Source of the DNA: Pseudomonadota bacterium
Lineage (GTDB): Bacteria > Pseudomonadota > Alphaproteobacteria > Rhizobiales > Xanthobacteraceae
Length of the DNA: 64,000 nt
NCBI GenBank assembly: GCA_023423415.1
Contig: JAFAFP010000038.1
Coordinates: 30,738 to 94,737, forward strand
Direction: 5' to 3'
A program made the translations under genes and the position numbers. This document shows, piece by piece, positions 25,673 through 35,715 of the stretch (within the stretch, counting starts at the first letter, position 1; every line of letters starts with the position of its first letter). The notes beneath the pieces are model-generated. The model ran no database searches. It was not told the origin of the DNA and worked only from the letters and a program-made list of their open reading frames with translations.

Positions 25673-27736
25673 CTACTGTAGACGCACAATCACGCTGTCG
25701 GCTGTGCCTTTTCCGTCAACAACGGTCAATCGGACGAAGCCCGGCCCTTCAGGGTCGAAGAACACGGTCCGGCCGCTGGAGGCGCGTTCCTGCGGCACGC
25801 CGTTGACAAGGATGGTCAGGGGTTCAGCTCCGCCCGAAATCTTCAGGGCCACAGGCTCCGGTTTGCCGTCATTCGAAGCCATCTCGAGCCGGGCGCCGTT
25901 CGGCGGGAACAAGATGCGCACCTGATCGCCCTTGCGGCCTGCCAGCCCGTCCGGATTGAAACGCTGCAGCGGCAACGGCAGCTTGCCGTTGATGGCAAAG
26001 ATCGCGCCTTTCGGCGCGGATGGCAACGGTGCCGGCAGATCGCCGAGGCGGGCAAAAGCATCGAACAGGATCGGAGCAGCCGCTGTGCGACCAAGGATGC
26101 CGGGCACCGGCGCGCCATCCGGCCGTCCCACCCAGACGCCGATGGTGCATCGTCCATCAAACCCGACCGCCCAGGCATCACGATACCCATAGGAGGTGCC
26201 GGTCTTGAAAGCGATACGATTGCGCGCGGCGTTTTCCGGCGGCGGCGTGCCGATCAGGACATTGCCGACATACCAGGCGGCAACCGGATCAAGCAGCCGG
26301 CGTGGCGGCCGCGCCAGCGCGGCGTCTGTCTTGCGTTCGACCAACGGGATGGTCGAGCCCTGCCGCGCAAGACCGGTGTAAAGCATGGTGAGATCGGTCA
26401 GCGTCACGCCGACACCGCCCAGCCCCATCGCGAGGCCAGGCACCTCGCCTTTCGGTAACGCCAGTTGTCCACCGGCTTGCGCCAAGCGCGCCGTGAGACG
26501 TGATGCCCCCACGCGATCCAGCAAGACCACGGCCGGAACATTCAACGACAGTTGCAGCGCCTTGCGCACCGGCAAGGTCCCCTGAAACGTCAAATCGAAA
26601 TTCTCCGGCGCATAATTGCCGTAGCGTGTCGGCTTGTCGTCGATCAGCGTATCGGGGTGGACGAGCCCGTCTTCAAACCCAAGCCCATAGATGAATGGCT
26701 TCAGCGTCGATCCCGGTGAACGCAAGGCCCGTGTCAGATCAACCTGTCCAGCCCGGCTCACATCGAAATAATCCGCCGACGCGACGCGTGCGAGAATTTC
26801 GCCGCTCGCATGATCGACGACAAGAATTGCAACGGATACGTCAGAACCGAATGCGGGCGCACGGTTGCGCGCTAAGATTTCCAGAGCAGCCTGCATCCGA
26901 GCGTCGATGGTCAGCTCATGCACCTTCTCCCGGGGCGAAGCGATCACAGCCTGATCGGCCGCATGCGGTCCTAACGCCGGCAACGCCTTGCGAGACGTCG
27001 GCACCGGATCCTTCTTGGCCAATTCTACTTCATCGGCAGGTATGCCAACACCATCAGCAACGCGGTCCAGCACGCGGTCGCGGGCGCGCTTCGCACGATC
27101 GGGGGAGCGGTCGGGACGGCGGGCTTCCGGCGATTGCGGCAGGGCGACCAGCAACGCCGCTTCGGCGCGCGACAGCCGTTTCGGCTCCTTGCCGAAGTAC
27201 GCGAGCGAGGCCGAGCGGACCCCTTCGAGATTGCCGCCATAGGGCGCAAGTGACAGATATAACGACAGAATTTCGCTCTTGCCGAACTCGCGCTCGAGCT
27301 CGATGGCGCGCACCATCTGCTTGAGTTTGGCCAGCATGGTGCGTTCGCTGCGCGGTTCGAGCAGACGCGCCACCTGCATCGTCAAAGTGGATGCCCCGGA
27401 GACGATTTCTCCATGCAGAACAAGCTGATAGGCCGCGCGCAGCATGGCCAGCGGGTCGATCCCGTAATGCTCATAGAAACGCTTGTCCTCATACGCAATC
27501 AGCATCGCGAGGAAGCGAGGATCGACATCCTCGGACCGAGTTTTCAGCCGCCAGCGTCCATCCTCGGTCGCATAGGGACGGAGCAGCCGCCCCTCGCGAT
27601 CGAGCACCTCGGTCGAGTATTCGATCGCATCCGTCTCCGGCAATGGCGGCAGCGTCACTGCCCAGGCGGCGAAGGCGAGCACGGCGCAGGTGAGCACCGT
27701 GCCCGTCACCGTCAGGATAAGCCTGCCCATTTTCAT
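25673..27736 (-). CDS. pbpC: Penicillin-binding protein 1C
   Basis: 687 residues. An N-terminal membrane anchor is followed by a GT51 transglycosylase domain (EDKRFYEHYGIDPLAM, GASTLTMQVARLL, APYGGNLEGVR) and a transpeptidase domain with SxxK in GSTLKPF, SxN in SLNVPAV and KTG in FKTGTSYGYRDAWAVG. A C-terminal BiPBP_C-type beta domain ends the protein. All catalytic motifs look intact. PBP1C polymerises glycan strands and may cross-link them. The start overlaps the stop of the alpha-2-macroglobulin gene by four bases, the conserved pbpC/A2M pairing known from many Gram-negative bacteria. Confidence 0.95.
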   Translation of the reverse strand: MKMGRLILTVTGTVLTCAVLAFAAWAVTLPPLPETDAIEYSTEVLDREGRLLRPYATEDGRWRLKTRSEDVDPRFLAMLIAYEDKRFYEHYGIDPLAMLRAAYQLVLHGEIVSGASTLTMQVARLLEPRSERTMLAKLKQMVRAIELEREFGKSEILSLYLSLAPYGGNLEGVRSASLAYFGKEPKRLSRAEAALLVALPQSPEARRPDRSPDRAKRARDRVLDRVADGVGIPADEVELAKKDPVPTSRKALPALGPHAADQAVIASPREKVHELTIDARMQAALEILARNRAPAFGSDVSVAILVVDHASGEILARVASADYFDVSRAGQVDLTRALRSPGSTLKPFIYGLGFEDGLVHPDTLIDDKPTRYGNYAPENFDLTFQGTLPVRKALQLSLNVPAVVLLDRVGASRLTARLAQAGGQLALPKGEVPGLAMGLGGVGVTLTDLTMLYTGLARQGSTIPLVERKTDAALARPPRRLLDPVAAWYVGNVLIGTPPPENAARNRIAFKTGTSYGYRDAWAVGFDGRCTIGVWVGRPDGAPVPGILGRTAAAPILFDAFARLGDLPAPLPSAPKGAIFAINGKLPLPLQRFNPDGLAGRKGDQVRILFPPNGARLEMASNDGKPEPVALKISGGAEPLTILVNGVPQERASSGRTVFFDPEGPGFVRLTVVDGKGTADSVIVRLQ

Positions 27737-30700
27737 TTCGCGGCAGAGACCGTCAACGTGCCCGAACCCGTGCGACCGAAGCGATCCGGACGATACATGT
27801 CCTCCACATAGGCCTGCGGGTGCACATACGTACCGGGCGATACCGCGCGCACAACATAGGCCACGGTGAAGATCGCCGGATCGTCGCTCTTGCGGTTGAA
27901 CGCCGCCGTGAAGCGATCGTCTCGGAATTCAGCATGCGCGGGCTGTTGCGCAAGCTGGATCCAGCTCAGCGTACCGGTCTCACCGGATGAGACGAGACGC
28001 GGATTGTCGATCTCGAAGCCGGCCGGCAGATAGTCGGCAATGATGATCCGCCCGAATTGCGGTTGCTGTTCGGTGATCTTCAGCACCACGGCGTAACGGT
28101 CATTCTGCTTCGCCTTACTGATATCGGCTGCCTCGCCATCGAGCGTGAAGTAGCTGCGCTCGATCTTGAAGCCGCGCTCGGTCGCAGGTTCCGGCACAAG
28201 TGGCGCACCGCTGACCGACACCACCGCCTGCAACGGCTCACCGCCATTGTTGGCCACCTGCAACGGCGTCGTTTGCAACGCATCGGCATTGACGCTGCGA
28301 TAGAGCGCGCCCTTGCGTGGCTCGCCGTTCACCGTCATGGCGATGCCGGCGCTGTCCTTGGCGATGGCGCGCGCAGCCAGCACAAGCCAGGCATTTTCCT
28401 GCGTCGAGGTGTAAGGCGACAGCCCCCTCGCCGCCTCGATGCGGGACACTGCGCTGATGATGGTCGGACGCGGCGCGTTGCCTTCGGACGCCAGCGTCAC
28501 CAGCGCCGCTGCATCGCGCAGCACCGATCCATAGTCGCTGCGGCCAAATTCAAGCTTCGGCTGCGGCGCTATGGAATCGAGGGCGGCCTGATAGACGCGG
28601 TCGGCGCGTGTCTTGTCGCCAAGCAATCCGAGCGCGGCGGCAATCTGCGCCTTGGCGATCGGCGTTGCGACGTCCTTCAGCTTGGTATCGGCGATGTAAC
28701 GAAGGTCGCCGACCGGCGCGACACCATTGCGCGCGAGAACATAAAGCGCATAGGCAAGCTCGCGGCCGCCATCCTTCGATGGCTCTGGTGCGGTCGCGAT
28801 GTTGTTGCGCAGCCGATCGAGCGCCAGCTTGAACGCCACGTCCGGCACCGCAAAGCCACGCTCGCGCGCCCGTGTCAGGAAGTCGGTGACGTAGGCATCG
28901 AGCCACGGATCGTCACCGCCGACCGACCACAGACCGAATGCGCCGTTCGATCCCTGCCGTCCGAGCAGCCGCTCGATCGCATCGCGGATCCGCTGGTCCG
29001 CATCGGTATCGAGCGCCAGCCGTGACGAGGCCGCAAGATCGTTGACATAGAGCAGCGGCAACGCACGGCTGGTGATCTGTTCCGAACAGCCGAACGGATA
29101 ACGATCGAGCGCTTGCAGGATCGCGGCGGCATCGAGCGCGGTCGATGCCCCGACCGACAGCGCAATGCTGCCGGTACCCGGCACGAGATCGGCGAACAGA
29201 TCGTTCGAGAGCGTGATGCTCTCGCCCTTTGCGATCTGACGAACCGTTCTGCGCGTCGTCACCTGCGTGGCCGGCCGCACGTTGAGCGTATAGTCACGCG
29301 ACAGGGCGAAGTCGCCCGGACCTTTGACGCTGACATTGACCGTGGCAGCGCCAGCGCCACCAGCCGTCAACGGCACCGTCACCGTCTGACGCTGCTTGGC
29401 CCGCAACGCCAATGTCTGCGTCGCACGTTCCTTGATCTCGGCCGGGCCGTCGGTCTTGACCGAGAGAGCGTAATCGCCCGCCTGCCCTTCGACATTGTCG
29501 ACATCGATATTCAGCGTCGAAACGTCGCCGGTATTGAGGAAGCGCGGCAAGGTCGCCGTCACCACCACCGGATCGCGGATGATGACATCGCCGGTTGCCT
29601 TGCCGACACGATCTCTACTCCATGCCACACCCATGACGCGGGCGGTGCCGGCGAACGCCGGAATGTCGAACGACACTTCGGCTGCGCCATTCGGCCCGAC
29701 CTGCACGATCCCCGAATAGAGCGCGAGCGGCTTCTGCACCGGGGGCGAGCCTTCCAGCGCTCCACCGCCATCGTCACCACCGGTGCGGATCGCACCGCGC
29801 GTCCCCTGCATGCCGTCGATGAGCTGACCATACAGATCGCGCATCTCCGCACTCAGGCGACGCTGACCCAGAAAGTACTCATCCGGTGCCGGCGGCTTGT
29901 AATTGGTGAGATTGAGAATGCCGACATCGACCGCGGCGACGACAATGCGCGCCTCCTCGCCCGGATTAAGTCCCGACAATTTCACCGGCACCCGCAATGT
30001 CGAATTCGGCCGGATCACCTGCGGCAGCGCCATCTCCATGCCGAGCGTGCGCGATGCCTTGTCGATACCGAACCACTGCACACCGATCGCGCGGCCGGGC
30101 ATGCGTTTTGCCGACGTGTCGAGTGGACGGCGCAGCGTTGCGACCATGTAGGCGCCGTTGCCCCAGTCGCGGCCGACCGGGACCTTCAACTGGTTGAGCC
30201 CGGTCTTCACATCGGCATTGACCGTGGTGAGCATGCGGTCGCCGACCACGCTCAGGGTCACGCGTCCGTCGCTACGCGCGGTGACGGCGACATTCATGGT
30301 ATCGCCAGCGCGATATTCCGGCTTGTCGAGCGCGATCTCCAGCAGATCGGGCGTATCCGCGCCAGCCTCGGCATAGAAGCCTGCATCGAACGACACGGTC
30401 GTCACCGGAACGTCCTTGTCATCGGTCGAGACTTCGAGCCGGTAGCGGCCCCACGTCACCGGCAAGGACAGCCGCGCGGGCTGTTGATCGGCGACATCGA
30501 TGCGGCCATCGGCGACGCGACGCGACGACTTCACCGCCTCGTAATTCCAGTAGCCGTGCTGCCGATACCATTGATACCGGCTCTCGACCTTGAGGAGTTC
30601 GTAGCGCAAGCCGCTTTTGCTCAGGCGTTTGCCATCCGGGTCCACCAGCACGACATCGAATGTCGCGTTGTCGCTTTCGCCGAGCGAGCGGCCGGAGAAC

Positions 30701-32988
30701 AGCGGCTTCACGCCGATCATGTCGTTCGAAGGCGAGACCGGCAGCGTCAGCTTGCGTTCCACCGCTCGCCCGCCGGACTCGGCGAGACGCACGTTGATCT
30801 GCGCCTGCAGCAAACGTTCGGTGGTCGGCAGATCGTCGAGTGTCACCTCGAAGGTGGCTTTGCCCTCGTCATCGGTCTGCGGCAGACCGCCGAGCGGCTC
30901 CTGCTGCGTATTCACCTCTTCACGTGTGTCGCCGAACTGGTAGCCCGGAAAGCCAGGACGCTCCTTCGCGGCACTGACGATCACTTCGCCCTCGAGACCG
31001 AGGTTGGCGGCCGGCGCGCCGTAGAGGAAACGGCCATTCAGCGTCACTTCAACCGGCTCATCCGGCGAAATCGTGCCGGCTGGCGCGGCGAGATCGAACT
31101 CGAGACGATCCGGCACATAGTCTTCGACCATAAAGGTGGTTTCGCCGACAGCAGGACGCTTCGGATCGGTGAAAGCCTTTACCCGCCATGTTCCTGTCGA
31201 CGCGGTCGAAGCAATCGGCAATTCCAGCGAGCGACCGCCAATGCCCTGGTCGGGCAATGTCACACGACGGTATTCAACGCCATCCGGACGCTCGACCACG
31301 AGCGTGACCGGTACGCCACCGACGGCCATCGCAGCGGCATCGCGCAGCAAGGCAGTGATGTGCACGCTCTCGCCGGTGCGATAAACGCCACGTTCAGTGT
31401 ACACGAAGGCATCGAGCCCTTGCGGCGCCTTGCGTCCGGCCACACCGCGATCGGACAAATCGAACGCTTGCGACTTCAGACTGAGGAAGGCGTAGTCCGC
31501 CTTGTCGCTGGCGACCAACAGCGCGGGGGAAAGACCACCCTCGCCGCGCGCCAGATTGGCATCGAAATGCACCTGACCGTTCGCATCGGTGCGCCGCACA
31601 GCCAATATTTCATTGCTGCGCGACATCAGCCGCACCTCGATCTGCGCGAGCGGTGCGGTCGAAGCCAGCGAGTTCAGCGTAACGTGGATGCCGTCGTTGC
31701 CCGAGAAGGCAGAGAGACCGAGATTGGACACGATGAACCATTGCGTCGCCAGCGAAGAGAAGTCCTCACCCGGCGTAGCGTCCTTCGGCTCGGCAACCAT
31801 CACATAGACGCCCGGCTTCAGATCGCCGAGCGCCTGGTCGATCGGGAACGCGGTCGTGACTTCGGTATTCAGCGTCGACTCAAGCGCCAGCTCACCGGTC
31901 CAGACCTGCACGCCCTTTTCGTCGCGCAACTGTTCGGCGTCGTAACGCGACAACGCGCGCTGGAAATCGTGACCGAGAACCGTATCGATCAGATTGCGAT
32001 CGCCGACGCGGTAGATGTCGACCTTCGCCGCCTTGCTGTTGACGCTGACCAGCGGAATGCCCTGCTGACCGGTGCGCGGCAGCACATAGGACTTGCCGGT
32101 GAACCGCACGAGCGGTTTGCGGTCGCGCACGTAGACGGTGAAATCGGCGGCGCGTGCGAGCGGCTCATCGACGCTCGACGGCAATCCGGCGCGCAACGTC
32201 ACCGTGTAGCGCTCGCCGTGTTTCAAGCCTTCGACGCAAAGCTGCTTTTCGTCGGCAGTGATCGCCGGCTTGTCGACGCCCTGCACCGATACGAATGGGG
32301 CGAAGTCGGTGCGCTTGCCCGGCAGCGTTTCGGAGAACTGGAAACACGCGCGCGGCGACGCCGCATCGGCATCGACGCTGTAATCCAGAAGCCGGAAGCC
32401 GTGTTCGGCGCGCAGCTTTTCATATTGCGCGCGGATGTCCGCGACCTCGCGCAGATCGAGCGACAACCGCAGCGCGTCGAGGGCCGGCCGCCACACGCGC
32501 CGATCGGCGAACGAGCGACCGATGATCTGCAGCGCTTCCGCCTGCTCGGCCTGATTGTCCGAACGGTCATAGGCGATGTAGGCCGCAGTCGCGGCGCGTT
32601 CAAGCAACAACGTGCGTTCGCGGTCATTGGCATAACGGATTTGCGAGACAGTGCGGGCAAGGCGCAGCCAACTGGCCGCATCGTCCGGCTCGACCGAAAT
32701 GACCTGACCCAGCAATTGAAGGCCGAGGCGGAAATCGTTCTTCTTGAACGCCTCCTCCATCTCGCGGCGGAGTTGCGCGGACGGCTTTGTCACCTGACCG
32801 GCATCGTTCTTGATCTGCACTTCAAGCCGGACCGCGGCCAGTTCGAGATCGTCACGCTGGAACGCCTTCTCGGCGTCCTTCGCGCTGTCCCTGGTGGCGT
32901 CTTGCGCAAAGGCTGATGATGCGACGGGGGCAACACATGCGAAAGCGGCTAGCGCGGCAACCAGGCCGGCGCGAAGAAGCGCGAACAT
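27733..32988 (-). CDS. Bacterial alpha-2-macroglobulin (large, thioester-containing)
   Basis: 1751 residues from ATG 32988 (AGGAGG nine bases upstream). The signal peptide ends near SSAFAQD, so export by signal peptidase I is likely; the LAAFAC segment is a poor lipobox because of Phe at -2. MG-type beta domains follow; FVYTERGVYRTGESVHITALLRD is a typical MG segment. The bait-like region GTRGAIRTGGDDGGGALEG lies near residue 1070, and the thioester motif GCSEQ is at C1301 in the alpha-alpha barrel. Known relatives trap attacking proteases covalently and protect the cell wall made by PBP1C. Co-transcription with pbpC fits that role. Confidence 0.94.
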   Translation of the reverse strand: MFALLRAGLVAALAAFACVAPVASSAFAQDATRDSAKDAEKAFQRDDLELAAVRLEVQIKNDAGQVTKPSAQLRREMEEAFKKNDFRLGLQLLGQVISVEPDDAASWLRLARTVSQIRYANDRERTLLLERAATAAYIAYDRSDNQAEQAEALQIIGRSFADRRVWRPALDALRLSLDLREVADIRAQYEKLRAEHGFRLLDYSVDADAASPRACFQFSETLPGKRTDFAPFVSVQGVDKPAITADEKQLCVEGLKHGERYTVTLRAGLPSSVDEPLARAADFTVYVRDRKPLVRFTGKSYVLPRTGQQGIPLVSVNSKAAKVDIYRVGDRNLIDTVLGHDFQRALSRYDAEQLRDEKGVQVWTGELALESTLNTEVTTAFPIDQALGDLKPGVYVMVAEPKDATPGEDFSSLATQWFIVSNLGLSAFSGNDGIHVTLNSLASTAPLAQIEVRLMSRSNEILAVRRTDANGQVHFDANLARGEGGLSPALLVASDKADYAFLSLKSQAFDLSDRGVAGRKAPQGLDAFVYTERGVYRTGESVHITALLRDAAAMAVGGVPVTLVVERPDGVEYRRVTLPDQGIGGRSLELPIASTASTGTWRVKAFTDPKRPAVGETTFMVEDYVPDRLEFDLAAPAGTISPDEPVEVTLNGRFLYGAPAANLGLEGEVIVSAAKERPGFPGYQFGDTREEVNTQQEPLGGLPQTDDEGKATFEVTLDDLPTTERLLQAQINVRLAESGGRAVERKLTLPVSPSNDMIGVKPLFSGRSLGESDNATFDVVLVDPDGKRLSKSGLRYELLKVESRYQWYRQHGYWNYEAVKSSRRVADGRIDVADQQPARLSLPVTWGRYRLEVSTDDKDVPVTTVSFDAGFYAEAGADTPDLLEIALDKPEYRAGDTMNVAVTARSDGRVTLSVVGDRMLTTVNADVKTGLNQLKVPVGRDWGNGAYMVATLRRPLDTSAKRMPGRAIGVQWFGIDKASRTLGMEMALPQVIRPNSTLRVPVKLSGLNPGEEARIVVAAVDVGILNLTNYKPPAPDEYFLGQRRLSAEMRDLYGQLIDGMQGTRGAIRTGGDDGGGALEGSPPVQKPLALYSGIVQVGPNGAAEVSFDIPAFAGTARVMGVAWSRDRVGKATGDVIIRDPVVVTATLPRFLNTGDVSTLNIDVDNVEGQAGDYALSVKTDGPAEIKERATQTLALRAKQRQTVTVPLTAGGAGAATVNVSVKGPGDFALSRDYTLNVRPATQVTTRRTVRQIAKGESITLSNDLFADLVPGTGSIALSVGASTALDAAAILQALDRYPFGCSEQITSRALPLLYVNDLAASSRLALDTDADQRIRDAIERLLGRQGSNGAFGLWSVGGDDPWLDAYVTDFLTRARERGFAVPDVAFKLALDRLRNNIATAPEPSKDGGRELAYALYVLARNGVAPVGDLRYIADTKLKDVATPIAKAQIAAALGLLGDKTRADRVYQAALDSIAPQPKLEFGRSDYGSVLRDAAALVTLASEGNAPRPTIISAVSRIEAARGLSPYTSTQENAWLVLAARAIAKDSAGIAMTVNGEPRKGALYRSVNADALQTTPLQVANNGGEPLQAVVSVSGAPLVPEPATERGFKIERSYFTLDGEAADISKAKQNDRYAVVLKITEQQPQFGRIIIADYLPAGFEIDNPRLVSSGETGTLSWIQLAQQPAHAEFRDDRFTAAFNRKSDDPAIFTVAYVVRAVSPGTYVHPQAYVEDMYRPDRFGRTGSGTLTVSAAK

Positions 32989-33290
32989 GGGCAAATTCCT
33001 CCTCCCGGCGGCGAGTATAAGCCGACGGGTTCACGTTCAGTCTGCGATAAAGGTGTCGGCCTCGTGACGCAAAAACCGGCCACGCCTCCGCCCCCCGATC
33101 ACATCCACGGCATTCCGACTCGGAGCGTGCAGGTGACCGATTTTAGTCGCGACCGAGGGGATGAAGGTTCACGCGATCTCCAGAATATCCCGATGTCCTG
33201 ATTTATCCCCTTGTATTGGTTGATTAATCAGGTCCAGCCAATCTCGAACTGGCGTGCCGGACCAAGCGCCGCTATGTGTCTGCACCTAAA
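32989..33290. other. Intergenic region with no gene seen
   Basis: About 300 bases between the alpha-2-macroglobulin start and tRNA-Arg. It holds the GGAGGAGG ribosome-binding site of the macroglobulin gene at its left edge and must contain promoters for both units. No open frame with a credible start, no terminator and no repeat was found. Confidence 0.6.
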
Positions 33291-33367
33291 GGCCCCGTAG
33301 CTCAGTTGGATAGAGCGGCCGCCTTCTAAGCGGCAGGTCGGAGGTTCGAATCCTCCCGGGGTCGCCA
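33291..33367 (+). tRNA. tRNA-Arg (anticodon TCT)
   Basis: A complete cloverleaf: acceptor GGCCCCG pairs with CGGGGTC, D arm GCTC/GAGC, anticodon stem GCCGC/GCGGC with loop CTTCTAA giving anticodon TCT (33325-33327), T arm GGAGG/CCTCC with TTCGAAT, discriminator G and encoded CCA. It reads AGA codons. Confidence 0.97.
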
Positions 33368-33429
33368 TGCCTTCGCCGCCGATTCGGGGTATCGTTAAGG
33401 TTGGGGCGACTCGTCACAGGACGATCGCC

Positions 33430-33786
33430 ATGAACACTCGCAGTGCAGGCCTCGCCGCCATCGCCGCTACGTTAGTCGCGATGACCTTCGCAAACAGCTC
33501 CCTAGCGCAGACACGGGCGGACCGGCCCGGCGCGAAGGCATCACCGCACCGGACGGCGGCGTCACAGCAACACCACCGGCAGATCAGCCGCCATAGTCGC
33601 TATTACGGCCGCTATTACAGCGAACCCGCCTTTGCCTATCAGCCGCCGGTTTTCCCGCCGCGCTATCGGGGTTTTGCCGATCCCTCCTTCGATCCGAACG
33701 GTCTGCCCTATCCACGGCCGAACTACTGGGGCGACTGCGTGATCGACGAAGGGTACGGACGCTGGTCCGCGTGCTCGAACCGATAG
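33430..33786 (+). CDS. Hypothetical secreted protein, His/Tyr/Pro-rich, 118 aa
   Basis: It starts at ATG 33430 with AGGA ten bases upstream. The signal peptide is MNTRSAGLAAIAATLVAMTFANSSLAQ, cut after LAQ. The mature region is low-complexity, with QQHHRQISRHSRYYGRYY and proline-rich PPVFPPRYRGF, and ends in a small Cys-containing motif, NYWGDCVIDEGYGRWSACSNR. The final motif resembles the tail of short secreted proteins common in Bradyrhizobiaceae. No known function. It follows tRNA-Arg by 62 bases on the same strand. Confidence 0.72.
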   Translation: MNTRSAGLAAIAATLVAMTFANSSLAQTRADRPGAKASPHRTAASQQHHRQISRHSRYYGRYYSEPAFAYQPPVFPPRYRGFADPSFDPNGLPYPRPNYWGDCVIDEGYGRWSACSNR

Positions 33787-33816
33787 GAATGCAAGACTGA
33801 CATCTGGACCGCAGCG

Positions 33817-34224
33817 CTACGGCATATCGTTGATGGTGACGATTTCGTAGCGGGCAGCATCGCCCTCGCCGGTTTCGCGCAGCCAGATGTTGTGACCGCC
33901 ATCGCCGACCATCACGCCCTGCCAGTTCTCAAAGATCTTGTCGGGCTCCTGCGCGAGGATCGCTGCGCGCAACCTGTCGCTGACGATCGACCCATAGTTG
34001 CGCATGAAATCCGATCTGGTGCGGATCACGGTCGCGACGCGGCCGTGATGGCGCAACGGATACTGGATGCGGTCCGCGAGCCACGATCTGTCATCAGTGC
34101 GGATCGCCTTCTGCAATTCGCGCACGAATGCAGATTTCGAAGCGGCCTCCGATTGCGCCTGCGATGGTTCCGCAAGCGCCATCAGAACCGACAGCACAGC
34201 AAGAATCGGAACAAACCTGATCAT
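33817..34224 (-). CDS. Hypothetical secreted protein, 135 aa
   Basis: ATG 34224 is preferred, with AAGG nine bases upstream; an ATG at 34233 directly abuts that site. The signal peptide is MIRFVPILAVLSVLMALAEPSQAQ. The mature part (AFVRELQKAIRTDDRSWLADRIQYPLRHHG ... WQGVMVGDGGHNIWLRE) resembles SnoaL/NTF2-like or DUF4440-like small folds with a GGHNIWL strand, but no catalytic residues are assignable. It is convergent with the upstream small gene. Probably periplasmic. Confidence 0.7.
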   Translation of the reverse strand: MIRFVPILAVLSVLMALAEPSQAQSEAASKSAFVRELQKAIRTDDRSWLADRIQYPLRHHGRVATVIRTRSDFMRNYGSIVSDRLRAAILAQEPDKIFENWQGVMVGDGGHNIWLRETGEGDAARYEIVTINDMP

Positions 34225-34479
34225 GAACACCATCCTTGCTGCAACGGCGACAGACGCGGAATCGAACGGAGCGCAAAGCCTAGCGCCCAGGCGCGAACCA
34301 ACATCATTAAATTTTGCAGACAAGTTGAACCGTGCCGAGCGAGAGGATTAAACCATGTAACACGCTGCTTCTGCGTGTGCGAACGACGCGGGTCGCGCAC
34401 GCACGCAGCAGCAATAGAAGATTAATTCCTCGACCCCTACATGGACGGCGAAATCCGTTCTCAATGATTGCGCGTGTTC

Positions 34480-35706
34480 ATGTCGGCATCCTCTTCCGCT
34501 TCGTCTTCACCGGCCGTCCACAATGTCGTTGATGCCCGGACGCCGCTCTGTCTGATCTGCGATCAGGAATCGAGCATCCGGCATTTCCTGTCCCTGATCA
34601 TGCAGGGAGCGGGTGTCGATGCGGAAGAGTTCGCGAGCGGCGCGAGCCTGCGCGCGGCGCTATCCGGCAAACAGGCCGACCTGATCTTCATCGATGTTCC
34701 GTTCGACGTCGCCGAACCGCTCGAGACCATCAACACGCTCGCACAAGGCGGCTTCCAGGGCGCGATCCAGTTGATCAGCAGCGAGGGAACCGCCGGAATG
34801 GAGCAGCTTCGCCAGGTCGGCGAACGCAACAAGCTGCGCATCCTGCCGCCCTTGAAAAAGCCGTTCGAAGTCACGGCGATTCAGAAACTCGTCAAGGAGC
34901 TGAAGATCGGGCTGCCACCGGCGGTGGCAGCGCGCATCCGGCTCGATGAAGCGCTGGCCAATAATTGGATCGAATTCTGGTATCAGCCGAAGATCAATCT
35001 GCGCCGCCGGCAGCTCGCCGGCGTGGAAGCGTTTCCACGCGTGCGTCATCCGCAATACGGCCTTCTGATGCCGGAAACATTCATGCCCGGCGCGCAGCAG
35101 ACGGAGCTGACGAAGCTTGCCGAACTCGCGATCGTCCACGCGATCATGGCCGAGCAGCAATTTGCGGCGCTCGACCTGCATCTGCCGATCTCGATCAACG
35201 CCGATGCGGCGACGCTGTCGATGCTGCCGGTGGCCGATCTCGTCCGCAGCACCTGCGCGGACCTTGATGCGTGGCCGGGCCTGATCATCGACATTCCGGA
35301 AGTCCAGATCGTCAATCAGCTGTCGCTGGCGGTCGATCTCGCGCGCAAGTGTACGCCGGTCAAGGTGAAGCTGGCGATGGACGATGTCGGCCGTGCACAC
35401 GCCAAACTGGCCGCGGCGGACAGCGCTCCCTTCGCCGAGTTCAAGATCGATGGGATGTTCGTCAGCAAATGCGCCGACGACAAGGTCAACACGCCGATCT
35501 GCAAAACTGTGATCGGCCTCGCGCGGCGTTTCGGCGCCAGCGTCGTCGGCAATGGCCTGGCGAAAGCGGCGGATATTCAGGCCCTGCAGGCCATGGGGGC
35601 CGAGTTCGGCCAAGGACCGCTGCTCGGACAACCGATGTCGCGGGACCGCTTCATCTCGTTGCTGCGTCAGCGCGCGGCGACACAGACGAGCCGAAACGCG
35701 GCGTAG
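34480..35706 (+). CDS. Receiver-like plus degenerate EAL domain protein
   Basis: 408 residues from ATG 34480; an in-frame TTG at 34468 is possible. Residues about 20-140 resemble a response-regulator receiver (LCLICDQESSIRHFL, LIFIDVPFD, LPPLKKPF). Residues 150-400 form an EAL fold: FWYQPKINL, ISINADAATL, LIIDIPE, LAMDDVGRAHAKL and FAEFKIDGMFV. The EAL signature is E183-A-F, and the catalytic Glu of the usual AEGVE motif is replaced by Asn (N358 in VVGNGLAKA). It probably binds cyclic di-GMP or a protein partner instead of hydrolysing it. No histidine kinase is adjacent. Confidence 0.82.
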   Translation: MSASSSASSSPAVHNVVDARTPLCLICDQESSIRHFLSLIMQGAGVDAEEFASGASLRAALSGKQADLIFIDVPFDVAEPLETINTLAQGGFQGAIQLISSEGTAGMEQLRQVGERNKLRILPPLKKPFEVTAIQKLVKELKIGLPPAVAARIRLDEALANNWIEFWYQPKINLRRRQLAGVEAFPRVRHPQYGLLMPETFMPGAQQTELTKLAELAIVHAIMAEQQFAALDLHLPISINADAATLSMLPVADLVRSTCADLDAWPGLIIDIPEVQIVNQLSLAVDLARKCTPVKVKLAMDDVGRAHAKLAAADSAPFAEFKIDGMFVSKCADDKVNTPICKTVIGLARRFGASVVGNGLAKAADIQALQAMGAEFGQGPLLGQPMSRDRFISLLRQRAATQTSRNAA

Positions 35707-35715
35707 CCCGATCTC

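Noticed and set aside
29113..32916. A very long plus-strand open frame opposite the alpha-2-macroglobulin gene
   Set aside because: It is rich in Arg, His, Asp and Gln with no domain pattern and mirrors the codon structure of the true gene on the other strand, as expected in GC-rich DNA.
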